From: Cliona cf. orientalis
Taxonomy: Eukaryota > Porifera > Demospongiae > Clionaida > Clionaidae
Length of the DNA: 64,000 nt
Direction of reading: 5' to 3'
Assembly: GCA_963930775.1 (NCBI GenBank)
Contig: OZ005705.1
Span: forward strand, 3,224,001 to 3,288,000
The number at the start of each line of letters is the position of its first letter. The stretch's first letter is position 1. Under the pieces are notes generated by a model, which ran no database searches, was not told where the DNA came from, and saw nothing but the letters and a program-made list of their open reading frames with translations. The position numbers and the translations under genes were made by a program. Below, piece after piece: positions 39,701 to 44,599 of this stretch.

Positions 39701-40262
39701 AATGCTATCGTCAGAAACTCATAGTGAAATTTTCTTGGGCCAACTGGCTGTAAGATTTGATGCATGGTTCGAACAGCTACTTATGATTATCTCTAATGCG
39801 GTTAGGGACAATGTATATTGGTCACATGCGTAAAAATGGGCAAATACTATCCCATAACCTTAAAATGTAAGTACACATCTTTATCGTTTGACGTTCTTCC
39901 TCTAGGATATTGTGTATGTTATGTATTTCATATCATGGCAAAAACGTTTCCATAGGCTCTGACAGGTGGTAGTATTGAAGTGCCCACTTTGGATGAACGA
40001 ATGATTAGGATACCAATAAATGAAATTATTAGGTATGGTATTCTTCTCAGTGTACTTGAAATAGAAAATTGTTCCAAAAATTTAATGTTATGTTCATAGC
40101 CCAGGTCACGAGAAAAGGATTATAGGAGAGGGGATGCCACATGTGGAAGATCCAACCAAGAGAGGGGATCTTGTTGTTAAGTTTCAACTGAAATTCCCTT
40201 TAACTCTGGATAAAAGGCAGAAGTTACTACTGAAGCAAGCTCTGATAGAAAAAGACAGTTAA
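5515..40262 (+). CDS. DNAJB13: DNAJB13-like axonemal type II DnaJ co-chaperone, eight exons
   Basis: Exons 5515-5582, 18544-18647, 26739-26891, 26942-27108, 37128-37260, 37316-37410, 39956-40032 and 40100-40262 join in phase at GT-AG introns to 960 nt (319 residues), close to the length known for vertebrate DNAJB13. The protein has an N-terminal J domain (about residues 1-70), a short G/F-poor linker with [19 protein letters not shown], and two C-terminal substrate-binding domains, without the DnaJ zinc finger. The J-domain HPD tripeptide is HPE (residues 32-34). Family knowledge says DNAJB13 has lost HPD and works in radial spokes of motile cilia and sperm, so the protein is probably structural in the axoneme. 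Intron sizes are 12961, 8091, 50, 10019, 55, 2545 and 67 bp; the long ones hold most mobile elements of the window. The start ATG gives [11 protein letters not shown], the usual family N-terminus. AATAAA at 40550 is a possible polyadenylation signal. Confidence 0.93.
5795..6414. mobile_element. MITE K3 in DNAJB13 intron 1, 9-bp target duplication
   Basis: It starts TAGCCTCGTACCCAGGCCC and ends GGGCCTGGGTACGAGGCTA. The perfect direct repeat AGGTGTTTC flanks it at 5786-5794 and 6415-6423. Same family as K1. The interior holds no credible coding region. Confidence 0.87.
6424..7960. other. Intron DNA, no gene seen
   Basis: The stretch contains T-runs, CACA/TACA-rich segments near 7080-7480 and no recognisable domain. 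A 202-codon open frame at 6883-7491 has low-complexity composition and no motif, so it is not called as a gene. Confidence 0.5.
7965..8160. repeat. Interspersed repeat end, also at 27465-27640
   Basis: The stretch with GAATCATGCACCCGGAAGTT, GGGGATTTTGTA, GGGCGAATTTTAATATGGC and AGCTGGTCA recurs with substitutions at 27465-27640 in the same orientation. Lying upstream of the THAP/ISL2EU debris, it may be one terminus of that element, but this is not proved. Confidence 0.5.
8161..9398. other. Intron DNA, no gene seen
   Basis: Unremarkable AT-rich sequence with no motif identified. The last 100 bases may hold a badly decayed first half of the THAP domain that follows. Confidence 0.4.
9399..9658 (+). 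pseudogene. THAP-domain remnant of a transposase
   Basis: One frame reads [18 protein letters not shown] and continues to APWQPAP. This is the CxxHF...GK...W.P core typical of the second half of THAP zinc fingers. A shifted frame continues with [20 protein letters not shown] and an acidic tail, resembling the coiled coil that follows THAP in some ISL2EU/IS4EU transposases. The first Cys pair was not found and the frame is broken, so it is a fragment. It points toward, not with, the DDE transposase at 10185-10900, suggesting rearrangement or two nested elements. Confidence 0.55.
10185..10900 (-). pseudogene. ISL2EU/Harbinger-like DDE transposase, frameshifted
   Basis: Read from 10900 down, the first part has a helix-turn-helix of the HTH_Tnp_4 kind ([16 protein letters not shown], then [20 protein letters not shown]) and the first catalytic Asp in [10 protein letters not shown]. 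After a frame change the DDE_Tnp_4 core continues with [12 protein letters not shown], the second Asp in [14 protein letters not shown], and [17 protein letters not shown] with the likely catalytic Glu. At least one frameshift between about 10450 and 10600 separates the halves, so the copy is dead. It lies just downstream of the YqaJ protein on the same strand, the gene pair expected in ISL2EU elements. Confidence 0.8.
10989..12513 (-). pseudogene. ISL2EU accessory protein: SWIM zinc finger plus YqaJ-like nuclease, broken
   Basis: The likely start at 12513 gives [20 protein letters not shown]. Lower down is a segment ending [17 protein letters not shown], a possible small intron (about 12114-12176), and a SWIM-type zinc finger (about 12113-11952) with [20 protein letters not shown], a CxCxnCxH pattern. 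After an interrupting MITE (11409-11737) the YqaJ-like part reads [20 protein letters not shown], the RAGRxTAS motif of this exonuclease family, then [14 protein letters not shown]. Several frame changes and the MITE break it. In ISL2EU elements this second protein accompanies the transposase; its role in transposition is unknown. Confidence 0.75.
11409..11737. mobile_element. MITE with CAGTGGCGGATCCAGG ends inside the YqaJ gene
   Basis: Termini are CAGTGGCGGATCCAGG and CCTGAATCCGCCACTG. The 5-bp direct repeat TAAGG flanks it at 11404-11408 and 11738-11742. The ends resemble hAT-type MITEs found in many invertebrates, although hAT would give 8 bp. Insertion after the host element landed is certain from the nesting. 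Confidence 0.8.
12520..13366. other. Intron DNA, no gene seen
   Basis: AT-rich sequence with a short (ATA)n tract near 13007; no domain or RNA gene identified. The other terminus of the ISL2EU element may lie here but could not be fixed. Confidence 0.4.
13367..13790 (-). pseudogene. LINE (non-LTR) reverse-transcriptase fragment
   Basis: Frames on the - strand give [18 protein letters not shown], then [13 protein letters not shown] with the first catalytic Asp region, and finally [19 protein letters not shown]. These are three classical blocks of the RT finger and palm in APE-type LINEs. The YxDD block is missing because the fragment ends beyond the GVRQGGVLS block. Frames change at least twice and stops are present, so this is a dead fragment. 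The clade (Jockey/CR1-like) cannot be decided. Confidence 0.8.
13793..13835. repeat. Fragment of the GAGTC...GACTC repeat
   Basis: The sequence CATAGAGTCAGTAGACTCTA and the following ACTCCCATATAATTAT match the terminal part of the repeat at 2105 and 23693 and, inverted, the segment at about 60265-60310. Confidence 0.5.
14112..14960 (+). pseudogene. Tc1-like transposase relic with internal deletion
   Basis: The N-terminal part reads [18 protein letters not shown] with helix-turn-helix character, then [20 protein letters not shown]. After in-frame stops it reaches VIYFDECTI (first Asp), then jumps directly to [14 protein letters not shown], so roughly 60 to 70 residues of the core are deleted. 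The second Asp lies in [14 protein letters not shown] and the last catalytic position in [19 protein letters not shown], the NPIE motif of Tc1 DD34E enzymes. Terminal repeats were not identified. The deletion and stops mean it cannot encode an active enzyme. Confidence 0.88.
14961..16260. other. Intron DNA, no gene seen
   Basis: AT-rich sequence with no supported gene. A short palindromic stretch rich in GGGGGG and CCCCCC sits near 15671-15695. Confidence 0.45.
16262..16402. mobile_element. Hairpin MITE N2 with CCCGAGCAAAGCGAGGG centre
   Basis: The arms ATGTGATTTAGAAGAC and GTCTTCTAAATCACAT are perfect complements, extended by CACTG...CAGTG outside. The loop holds TCCCGAGCAAAGCGAGGGTT. The same loop core occurs in the hairpin at 40379-40518 with different arms. 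Confidence 0.75.
16403..18543. other. End of DNAJB13 intron 1, no gene seen
   Basis: No coding signal was seen. A single CCGTA-type end (AAATACGGTA, to 17724) lies at 17700-17724 without a visible partner. The intron ends with the acceptor CCTTACTAG before exon 2. Confidence 0.5.
18544..18647 (+). CDS. DNAJB13: DNAJB13-like exon 2 (J domain HPE)
   Basis: Encodes [15 protein letters not shown] through [14 protein letters not shown] between the acceptor TTACTAG and the donor GTAAGT. HPE replaces the canonical HPD needed to stimulate Hsp70 ATPase. Confidence 0.93.
19005..19800. repeat. Composite repeat, inverted partial copy, with a nested MITE
   Basis: Read on the - strand it matches the first 450 bases of the composite repeat (GAGTC terminus near 19790, AATGCGCTG/ATTGGGTATATC block near 19050-19085). 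It is split by the MITE at 19173-19515. Confidence 0.65.
19173..19515. mobile_element. MITE F1 with CATAGGCGTAGGAA ends
   Basis: Ends are CATAGGCGTAGGAA and TTCCTACGCCTATG. The 5-bp repeat TAAGG flanks it at 19168-19172 and 19516-19520. It interrupts the older composite repeat. A shorter relative lies at 35509-35686. Confidence 0.75.
20050..20488. mobile_element. CCGTA/TA MITE no. 1
   Basis: Perfect terminal inverted repeat CCGTAGTGCTAGAAAT / ATTTCTAGCACTACGG flanked by TA (20048-20049 and 20489-20490). Subterminal segments repeat AAATGCG/CGCATT words. There is no coding capacity. The terminal CCGTA and TA target match the 4.27-kb two-gene element at 43932-48203. Confidence 0.8.
20520..20768. 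mobile_element. Foldback element of the GTGTAAACGGGGCT class (probable)
   Basis: Many short complementary words (AAGCTGGTTTAA, AAACCGGTTT, AAGCCAGCTTA) alternate, and the right end reads AGTGTAAACAGGGCTT, like the ends of the elements at 37734 and 50717. The left boundary is approximate. Confidence 0.5.
20769..22009. other. Intron DNA with long G-runs, no gene seen
   Basis: Contains 14 G at 20964-20977 and 22 G at 21220-21241, followed by CAGCCCCCC and GGGGGGCTGAAGCCCCC palindromic pieces. No coding signal was supported. Confidence 0.55.
22010..23567. mobile_element. Penelope-like element remnant between inverted flanks
   Basis: The ends are inverted copies: CTTCAATAGAATAGAGTTAT at 22010 matches ATAACTCTATTCTATTGAAG ending at 23567. 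The similarity runs inward for about 150 bases through TTTTATTTAAC and the TATTTATTGACAT...ATTTAT block. Between them lies the 3' end of a Penelope-like ORF on the - strand (22131-22740) and about 700 bases of unidentified sequence. Penelope elements are known to carry terminal repeats in direct or inverted arrangement. The reverse-transcriptase part is missing, so it is a 5'-truncated or rearranged copy. Confidence 0.65.
22131..22740 (-). pseudogene. Penelope-like C-terminus with GIY-YIG endonuclease
   Basis: The intact segment 22538-22131 reads [20 protein letters not shown], the GVVY...YIG core of Penelope GIY-YIG domains. It continues with [24 protein letters not shown] and [10 protein letters not shown], all typical of the family. 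Upstream, frameshifted pieces give GLSEKIQNS-like and [12 protein letters not shown]-like sequence, the linker between RT and endonuclease. The RT itself is not visible. The change of frame near 22540-22560 and a stop make it a pseudogene. Confidence 0.8.
23693..25340. repeat. Composite interspersed repeat, copy B
   Basis: Same block order as 2105-3640: GAGTCGATAGACTC start, TTGGGTGTGTCTGATACGCC, TGTTGCCATGGTGAAGTCAT, duplicated GCTAGCAACTAGTGCGTGCA-type units, and a terminal foldback (about 24970-25080 against 25235-25330). It carries an extra insertion of about 350 bases with a GA-rich tract (about 24060-24118). Confidence 0.7.
25353..25662. mobile_element. CCGTA/TA MITE no. 2
   Basis: TA|CCGTATTTTCCTGCTATTA at the left and TAATAACAATAAAACACGG|TA at the right form imperfect inverted ends flanked by TA (25351-25352 and 25663-25664). 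The words GCGCCTAAT and ATTAAGTGCATG recur inside. Non-coding. Confidence 0.72.
25665..26738. other. End of DNAJB13 intron 2, no gene seen
   Basis: Contains a segment (about 26300-26470) with GCCCAATATAAGGTGCACC that resembles 35285-35390 (GCCCAATGTAAGGTGCACC), an old dispersed repeat. No gene supported. Confidence 0.5.
26739..26891 (+). CDS. DNAJB13: DNAJB13-like exon 3 (J-domain end and linker)
   Basis: Encodes [18 protein letters not shown], then [18 protein letters not shown] and NNPFA. The FHG...FFGGNNPF block is characteristic of DNAJB13 and B1-type linkers. Followed by a 50-bp intron. Confidence 0.93.
26942..27108 (+). CDS. DNAJB13: DNAJB13-like exon 4 (start of C-terminal domain I)
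   Basis: Encodes [19 protein letters not shown], then [19 protein letters not shown] and KISRK. The last block is the DnaJ C-terminal domain I entry. Donor GTACAC. Confidence 0.93.
27109..27464. other. Start of DNAJB13 intron 4, no gene seen
   Basis: No feature was supported before the repeat at 27465. Confidence 0.4.
27465..27640. repeat. Second copy of the 7965-8160 repeat
   Basis: Shares GAATCACGCACCCAGAAGTT, GGGGATTTTATACAGGCGAA and ATATGGCGGACAAAACAGCT-like blocks in the same order with the copy at 7965. Confidence 0.5.
28053..28198. mobile_element. Hairpin MITE with internal telomere-like repeats
   Basis: Arms CATGTCCAAGTTTGCCATCA and TGATGGCAAACTTGGACATG are perfect complements. The loop contains CCCAAACCCTAACCCTAACC (about 28126-28152), a short run of CCCTAA telomere units. 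Non-coding. Confidence 0.8.
28935..29012 (-). other. tRNA-like (SINE or pseudogene) sequence
   Basis: On the - strand TGGCTGAGCGG (28987-28997) fits an internal Pol III A box and GGTTCAAATCC (28941-28951) a B box, 35 bases apart. A complete cloverleaf with a paired acceptor stem could not be folded by eye, so this is more likely a tRNA-derived SINE head or tRNA relic than a working tRNA gene. Confidence 0.4.
29013..29969. repeat. Inverted repeat pair around GCGCATGC motifs
   Basis: CAGAACAACTACTGTAACCC near 29332 and its inverted counterpart AATTATGGTAGTTGTTCTG near 29739-29758 flank about 400 bases. CCTAGCGCATGCACCGAGGG against CCCTTGGCGCATGCGCCAGA-like sequence lies just inside. It is probably a foldback element with no coding capacity; exact ends are uncertain. 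Confidence 0.5.
29970..30570. mobile_element. MITE with ACACTAAGTAGAAAAA ends (probable)
   Basis: ACACACTAAGTAGAAAAA at 29968 pairs with TTTTTCTACTTAGTGTGT at about 30549-30566. No coding region. A related end occurs near 49287 (TTTTTTCTACTTAGTGTATA). Confidence 0.55.
30575..30785. repeat. Partial copy of the composite repeat
   Basis: CAGGGCTAACTCAAGACTGT, GGGTGTGTATGGCGCATTGA and GTGTTGCCATGGTGAAATCA follow the order found at 2340-2560. Confidence 0.65.
30786..32334. other. Intron DNA of higher GC, no gene seen
   Basis: From 31145 (GAGCGAAGCGAGGTCTC) to about 32045 (CTCGCCTCTCGCTTCACTCG) the sequence is less AT-rich and bounded by CGAAGCGAG-type words in opposite orientation, suggesting an element of about 0.9 kb. 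Short open frames inside show no recognisable domain. Confidence 0.4.
32340..32495. repeat. Half foldback arm of the composite repeat
   Basis: AATTGAAGGATGAAGTAGGG, CACAAACAAGATTTGTAAGG and CATACATCCCTTCGCTTAC match the left arm at 3230-3350. The TTATGCACCTATTAATGTTG that follows corresponds to the inverse of the sequence near 3490. Confidence 0.65.
33194..33497. mobile_element. CCGTA/TA MITE no. 3, internally repetitive
   Basis: Perfect inverted ends CCGTATTTCCTCGAAATCTC / GAGATTTCGAGGAAATACGG with TA on both sides (33192-33193 and 33498-33499). The body is built of repeated CCCTCGAAATCTCGCCGC-like words, giving CpG-rich DNA unlike its AT-rich surroundings. Non-coding. Confidence 0.88.
33499..33622. 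mobile_element. Hairpin element abutting CCGTA MITE no. 3
   Basis: AGTTATATCAC with GGGATCTATGGCGA at the left pairs with TCGCATAGATCCC and GTGATATAACT at the right. The loop holds GGGCGCAAAGCGCCC. It directly touches the neighbouring MITE. Confidence 0.7.
33623..35508. other. Intron DNA, no gene seen
   Basis: AT-rich sequence with short dispersed repeats (for example GCCCAATGTAAGGTGCACC at about 35345). No coding region or RNA gene supported. Confidence 0.45.
35509..35686. mobile_element. MITE F2, GGCGTAGGAAG ends
   Basis: GGCGTAGGAAG at 35512 pairs with CTTCCTACGCC near 35671-35681. Interior carries GGTGCACC palindromes. Related by its ends to F1 at 19173. Target duplication not resolved. 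Confidence 0.6.
35886..36693. mobile_element. CCGTA/TA MITE no. 4 with a nested hairpin element
   Basis: TA|CCGTAAAGTCTGGTCAATA at the left and TTAACCGG|TA at the right share the words AATAAGCGCATGCGC and GCGCATGCGCTTATT as inverted subterminal repeats. TA flanks at 35884-35885 and 36694-36695. The right end is diverged (CCGGTTAATAAG). It encloses the long-TIR element at 35926-36240. Confidence 0.62.
35926..36240. mobile_element. Long-TIR MITE L1
   Basis: About 85-bp inverted ends contain GGGAGAGTATCCTACTTCAC, ATGGGCCTGTGTTACAAC, ACTTTACGGGGGTCATGACC and their complements. A nearly identical copy is at 50970-51296. The open frame through it is a by-product shared by both copies. Confidence 0.8.
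36740..36768. repeat. Poly-C tract (29 C)
   Basis: Uninterrupted run of 29 C on the + strand, the longest of several G/C homopolymers in the window. Confidence 0.95.
37128..37260 (+). CDS. DNAJB13: DNAJB13-like exon 5
   Basis: Encodes [20 protein letters not shown] and [20 protein letters not shown], the [10 protein letters not shown]...GDQ block between the two C-terminal domains. Acceptor ATATGATAG, donor GTACAA before a 55-bp intron. Confidence 0.93.
37316..37410 (+). CDS. DNAJB13: DNAJB13-like exon 6
   Basis: Encodes [20 protein letters not shown] and [11 protein letters not shown], the start of C-terminal domain II (ADIVFxxKxKPHxxFxRxxNDL). Confidence 0.93.
37734..37972. mobile_element. 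MITE M1 with AGCCCCATTTACAC ends
   Basis: Ends AGCCCCATTTACAC and GTGTAAACGGGGCT, flanked by AAA on both sides. The body repeats TTAACTCGGGTCA, GTGTAAACGCG and GGTTTAATCC-like words. A close relative is at 50717-50926. Confidence 0.72.
38008..38660. mobile_element. TTAA-flanked foldback element H1
   Basis: TTAA|GGTTACGGGATAGTGTTC at the left and GAATACTATCCCGTAACC|TTAA at the right. TTAA duplication at 38004-38007 and 38661-38664 fits piggyBac-type targeting. A second copy is H2 at 44365-45576 and part of a third lies at 62105-62284. The three copies share a stretch that on one strand reads [19 protein letters not shown] with small changes. Confidence 0.8.
38691..39153. mobile_element. CCGTA/TA MITE no. 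5
   Basis: Left end CCGTATAGCGGGAAATTTTC, right end GAAAATTTCCCGCTTTACGG, flanked by TA at 38689-38690 and 39154-39155. GGTGCTAATTTT is repeated inverted just inside, and the word TTTTCGTATG recurs. Non-coding. Confidence 0.87.
39240..39700. repeat. Composite repeat, inverted partial copy
   Basis: On the - strand it follows the first 450 bases of the 2105 copy: GACTC terminus, GGGATGGCCTGG, TTTCTAAGTGTCAAAATCAC, GATGAATTGGG-like and CACAATTTTGTGATATGATG-like blocks. Confidence 0.65.
39835..39867. repeat. Solo end of the TTAA foldback family
   Basis: AATACTATCCCATAACC followed by TTAA matches the right end of H1 at 38643-38664. No partner found nearby. Confidence 0.6.
39956..40032 (+). CDS. 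DNAJB13: DNAJB13-like exon 7
   Basis: Encodes [20 protein letters not shown] and INEII, the ALTGG...VPTLD block of DnaJ C-terminal domain II. Followed by a 67-bp intron. Confidence 0.93.
40100..40262 (+). CDS. DNAJB13: DNAJB13-like exon 8 (C-terminus)
   Basis: Encodes [20 protein letters not shown], then [20 protein letters not shown] and a tail ending KDS before TAA at 40260-40262. GEGMP and RGDLVVxFxxxFP are standard DnaJ C-terminal motifs. Confidence 0.93.
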
Positions 40263-40378
40263 CTGGGATGTATGTGATTACAACTCTTCATTAGTACGTA
40301 ACCACTGATAGAAGTGAGTAGACTATTCCTGCTATATATAGTTTAATTATTATGGAGAGAACAAGTGTATAAATAATA

Positions 40379-40518
40379 GTTAGAGGCCAGATCCAAGGTC
40401 TTTACGCGATTTAGAGACCCGAAGGCCCGAGGCTGTAGCATCCCGAGCAGAGCGAGGGCGCTACTAAGGGCCTGAGGGTCTCTTAAGAGTGTAGAGACCA
40501 TTGGACAAGGCCTCTAAC
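40379..40518. mobile_element. Hairpin MITE N1 in the DNAJB13 3' flank
   Basis: GTTAGAGGCC at the left pairs with GGCCTCTAAC at the right. Inner arms TTTAGAGACCCGAAGGCCC and GGGCCTGAGGGTCTCT also pair. The loop holds ATCCCGAGCAGAGCGAGGG, the same core as N2 at 16262. Confidence 0.75.
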
Positions 40519-40652
40519 TAGTTTAGAATATACAATTACGTCACTTAACAATAAAAGACCTAGTAGGTGATTGGATATGGGCCATATATTATAGCCAAGG
40601 TTACCTATCTACCGATTTGAACTACCGTCATACTCGCTCAATCCAACTTGTC

Positions 40653-42189
40653 ATGGATAGCCAAGAAGACGCTCTGAAGCAGTTGAGCCATCGGACGAGT
40701 CACCTATGCAAGAGTGGCGAGGACGTAAACTTTTTCCAAAACTTCTCGTCTGCCTTTTGTGAGAACCCATTCTGTCTCAGCGAAACTTGGCACGACTGGG
40801 GCTGCTGTTCTGACAAGGTGACCGACTACAAACTACCTGTACCAGATTTACCAACTCAGCAAATCTTAGATGACGTTCGTAGGCGTGGTTTGGTGAACGA
40901 GTGCGCAGGCGCACTCATTTCTACTGCCACGTCTGTGGCAAAACATTTTGCACCACCGAAAACGGAGGAAGAAATAGAGAAGGCTCGAATATTGTCCATT
41001 CCAAAGCGAACTCGAGAAGACACAGCCTATTGTGTTAGACTATGGTTGAGCTGGTCTGAATATAGAACGGCAATTACTGGAGTTCCAGTACCATCACTGG
41101 CAATTCTATCAGCATCTACTCAAGACCTGCAGTATTGGCTTATCCGCTTCATCCATGAAATTAGAAAGAAAAATGGTTCAGAGTATCCTTTGCATCACAT
41201 CATTTCTGGAATTATGCACCACATTCACCATGCATGCTTGTGGGAGACCGGAGATTGATTTTTTCAATGATCCAGGATTCTTAGACTTTCGTTCTTCTCT
41301 TGATGCCGAGTTGAAACGTTTGCAATCAACTGGCTTAGGTTCTGAAAGAAAGCAGGCAGAACCACTCACTTTGGAGGAGGAGGAGCAACTATGGGAGAAA
41401 AAGATCCTTTATGACCACAATCCCAAAGCATTACTGAACACTGTAATGTTCATGAATGGATTGTACTTCGCTCTCCGTAGTGGAGAAGAGTATCGCCAAC
41501 TCGGCCATGTCCCATGCCAAATCCAGTTAGTGGAAAAGCCAGGAGAGAGATCATACCTAATGTACACAGAGGACATCTCCAAAAATCATTCTGGAGGGTT
41601 GAAGGGTCGTAAACACAAGCCAAAAGTGGTAGTGCATTATGCAAACACTGAGAATCCCAGTCGATGCTTTGTGCGACTTTTCAAAATGTACCGAGACCTA
41701 TGTCCAGCTGATCGTCCTGACAATGCCTTCTATCTAGCACCACTGAAGAAGTTTACTGCACACTGTTGGTTCTCTCGTTCTCCTGTGGGACATAACACCC
41801 TGAAGAATTTTGTAGCTAATATGTGCAAGGAAGCAGGCATCCAAGGCTACAAAACAAATCACTCATTTTGAGCAACTGCAGCCACCAGACTATATGCATC
41901 AGGTGTGGACGAACAGCTGGTGATGGAGAGAACTGGCCATCGCAGCATTGAAGGAATAAGAAGCTATAAAAGGACATCTACTGAGCAGCAGCAGGACATT
42001 TCCGACATTCTCAGTAACTCGAAAAGATCATGCAGTAATGCTGGACTTCAGCGACCCACTGCCATTGTCCCTAAACAGTCCACACACCACATATCATCAT
42101 GTACCAACAGCGTATGTGTACCAAACATTACAGATTCATCTAGCAGCAGTCAGTCATTCAGGTGCCTTTTATCTATCTTCTTGCTCTAA
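40653..42189 (+). pseudogene. Crypton-type tyrosine recombinase, one frameshift and one stop
   Basis: The first frame from 40653 encodes an N-terminal region of about 200 residues. The frame shifts near 41236, then continues with GRPEIDFFNDPGFLDF and the recombinase core: ALRSGEEYRQL (first catalytic Arg region), YTEDISKNHSGGLKGRKHKP, RCFVRLFKMYRDLCPADRPD, YKTNHSF. A TGA at 41869-41871 falls where the family has Arg (HSxRATAATRL). The same frame resumes with ATAATRLYASGVDEQLVMER and GHRSIEGIRSYKRTS, whose Tyr is the presumed nucleophile. The domain is the DUF3504/Crypton-derived family related to the QRICH1, ZMYM and KIAA1958 proteins. It starts less than 400 bp after the DNAJB13 stop codon. 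No terminal repeats are seen, as expected for Cryptons. Confidence 0.85.
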
Positions 42190-43200
42190 TATCACCTTGA
42201 ACTTTAACTATAACACATCTGGAGTCAAGTAACACCAAGTTGAACATGGCATGAGCTATAGCTACATTACTATAGAAATACAGTATTGTAGTACAATGCA
42301 TTGCATAATTATTATGTTATCAGCAATAATAATTATTATCTGACTATATACCTAGCATTGCAGTGATAAGCTATGATATTATTATAGTTGCCCCAGGCAC
42401 TACCTTGTAGGTCTCTATTGAAAGCTTGTAGGTCTCTATGAAAAACTTGTAGGTCTCTATGAGAAATAGAGACCTCTGAGTAACCAATCAGATCACAGTA
42501 TTTGCTACAAGTATATTCTAATCATAATCAAGCTGTGTTGGGCAGAGAACAGTTCACCCACACGATTGAGGGAAAGGAGAAAAGTTCCACAAATTTTGTG
42601 GTTTGTGATCCATCCACAAAAGTTTTATCCACAAACTTTTTTGGCAAATTCACACAGTGATTTATTTAGCATTTCACATCCGTGACATGCTCACTTGTAC
42701 TGATCCGCGATAGTTTCCTGCTACATGGTACAACTAGCAGTTGGGAGGAAGTGCCATGCATGTAGCTACACCCATAAAACTCCCCTCACTAATGCAAAGG
42801 CTGTTTTAGGCCTAGTGGCAGTGAGAAAGCACTGTTTAACGAGCGAATATTAGAGGCCAGTAAGTTTGTTGTTGGTACTAGCTCGATTTTTTTGACAATA
42901 TTTGTCACTGAGTTACTGTTGAGATTGAAGGAATACTAACAGGATAATATGCAATAGAGTAAAAGGTTATGTGGTAGGCAGTTTGTCTCTGTCTGCTTGA
43001 GGTGGCAGGTTCCTACTAGGAATAAACCATGTTTGACTATCAGTCTTGATTTGATACTGAATCTGATCAGTGAAAGTAATATATAGCAATTACCATACAA
43101 ATTTCGTTTTTAAAATATTTTCAGACAGCCTGGCTTGCATAAAAATGTGTGCGCACTGTTGATAATGCGGTACAGGGTCATTTGTCTGAAAATGATTTAA
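42190..43200. other. Intergenic DNA, no gene seen
   Basis: Contains three tandem copies of CTTGTAGGTCTCTAT (42400-42462) ending in an inverted AGAGACCT, and A/T-rich repeats. No gene supported. Confidence 0.55.
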
Positions 43201-43931
43201 GGTATCACCAGATTGCGTGGGCATGAGGTGGGGGATATGCACTTAAAACACATCAAAGTCATAAGTGAGGTGCATGTTGTGTGACCACACCCTTTTAATT
43301 GCCCAGGTCTCAGGGATTTGGCTGCTAGAACCGAATGTGTTCATTTAATATTCTCAATGGACCAGAAGGGAGGGGCCAGGCCACATCCAAAACAGCACCA
43401 CCCTGTGCCTCAAGGACCACCATTCTCAATCAAGTGCTAACTGGCCACCGGATGTCCATCGGAAGCCCACAATCATCCCAATTAAACCACACAGCTTCCT
43501 CAAGGCCAAAACACACAATCACTTCAAGGCCGTTCTGCCATACAGCCCACACAAGAGCTCACCTCATTTCCTGTGTGGGCTGGGTAACATGTCATCACAA
43601 CCACATCATCCGCTTCAAACCATCGTCAATTTCCGTCCAGCCATACAGTCCCCTCAATCACACCGGCCTACAGTGCCTCATTAACTGACATGGCCTCACC
43701 TTTGACCTCCTGCCACGCCCCCAAAGCCACCTGGCAGGGTTTAAAGGTCGCAGCACACTTGGGACATGCCCACCTATCACCGCAGTCCTACGCCCCAATG
43801 TCCAACCATTGGCTCGTGAAGCCACCCAATCTGAAGCAATAAAACCTGCATTTAATGCACACGCACACAGTGTCTGGAACATGCCCACATGCTCAATTAA
43901 GCCTAATTAGCCTTTTAAGCCGTTGCGGTTA

Positions 43932-44360
43932 CCGTACTCGCTCTAATTATTCGAACATTCTAATAGCCCAAACGGCAAGTTTCAGTAATTTATTTCCTTC
44001 CTAATCCATCGAACATCTTGAATTTTAAGTTTTCTCATCCACTCTAAATCAACCGAACGGCCACACGGTACGGCATGGCAGGAGCTCGAGACAACTTTTC
44101 CACGTTCATCGAAGAGTGTGGCTACCACATCTTGGACAGCATATAAGAGCAGAAAGGTATAACACTGACACAGACGGCGATCATTTTGTGATCGCTCGAG
44201 AGCACAGCGATACTGAGAACTCTAGAGCTGACAATGATAAACCTATAGTTGGACATCGACTGCTGTTTCTTTGTCGCTATAATAGTGCTTTCTCCATTTG
44301 CACCGGATCCGTTCTATTTACACTCGAATAAATCATTGCCCAAATTTATATACTTTCTAT
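43932..44360. other. Left flank of the 4.27-kb transposon, no gene fixed
   Basis: Carries the inverted terminus and about 400 bases. A short open stretch from 44075 (MAGARDNFSTFIEECGYHIL) ends at a stop and shows no known motif. No gene is called. Confidence 0.4.
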
Positions 44361-44599
44361 TTAAGGTTACGGGATAGTATTCGACGCACAATTTATAAAT
44401 GATTGCGCATGGACACAATTCACGTATGTTTTAATGCAGTTTAGTCGGGAACGCAAACGAACGTCGACCATTTTCCAGATGCAAACAAAGTCCAAGTTCC
44501 TGCGTCAAATTTTGAAGACCAGAGACTCGAACGAACTGACTTCGCTGTTCACGCTAGTCCATCGATCGGAGCAGGGCCAGGTATAGCGCTTTTTCGAAA

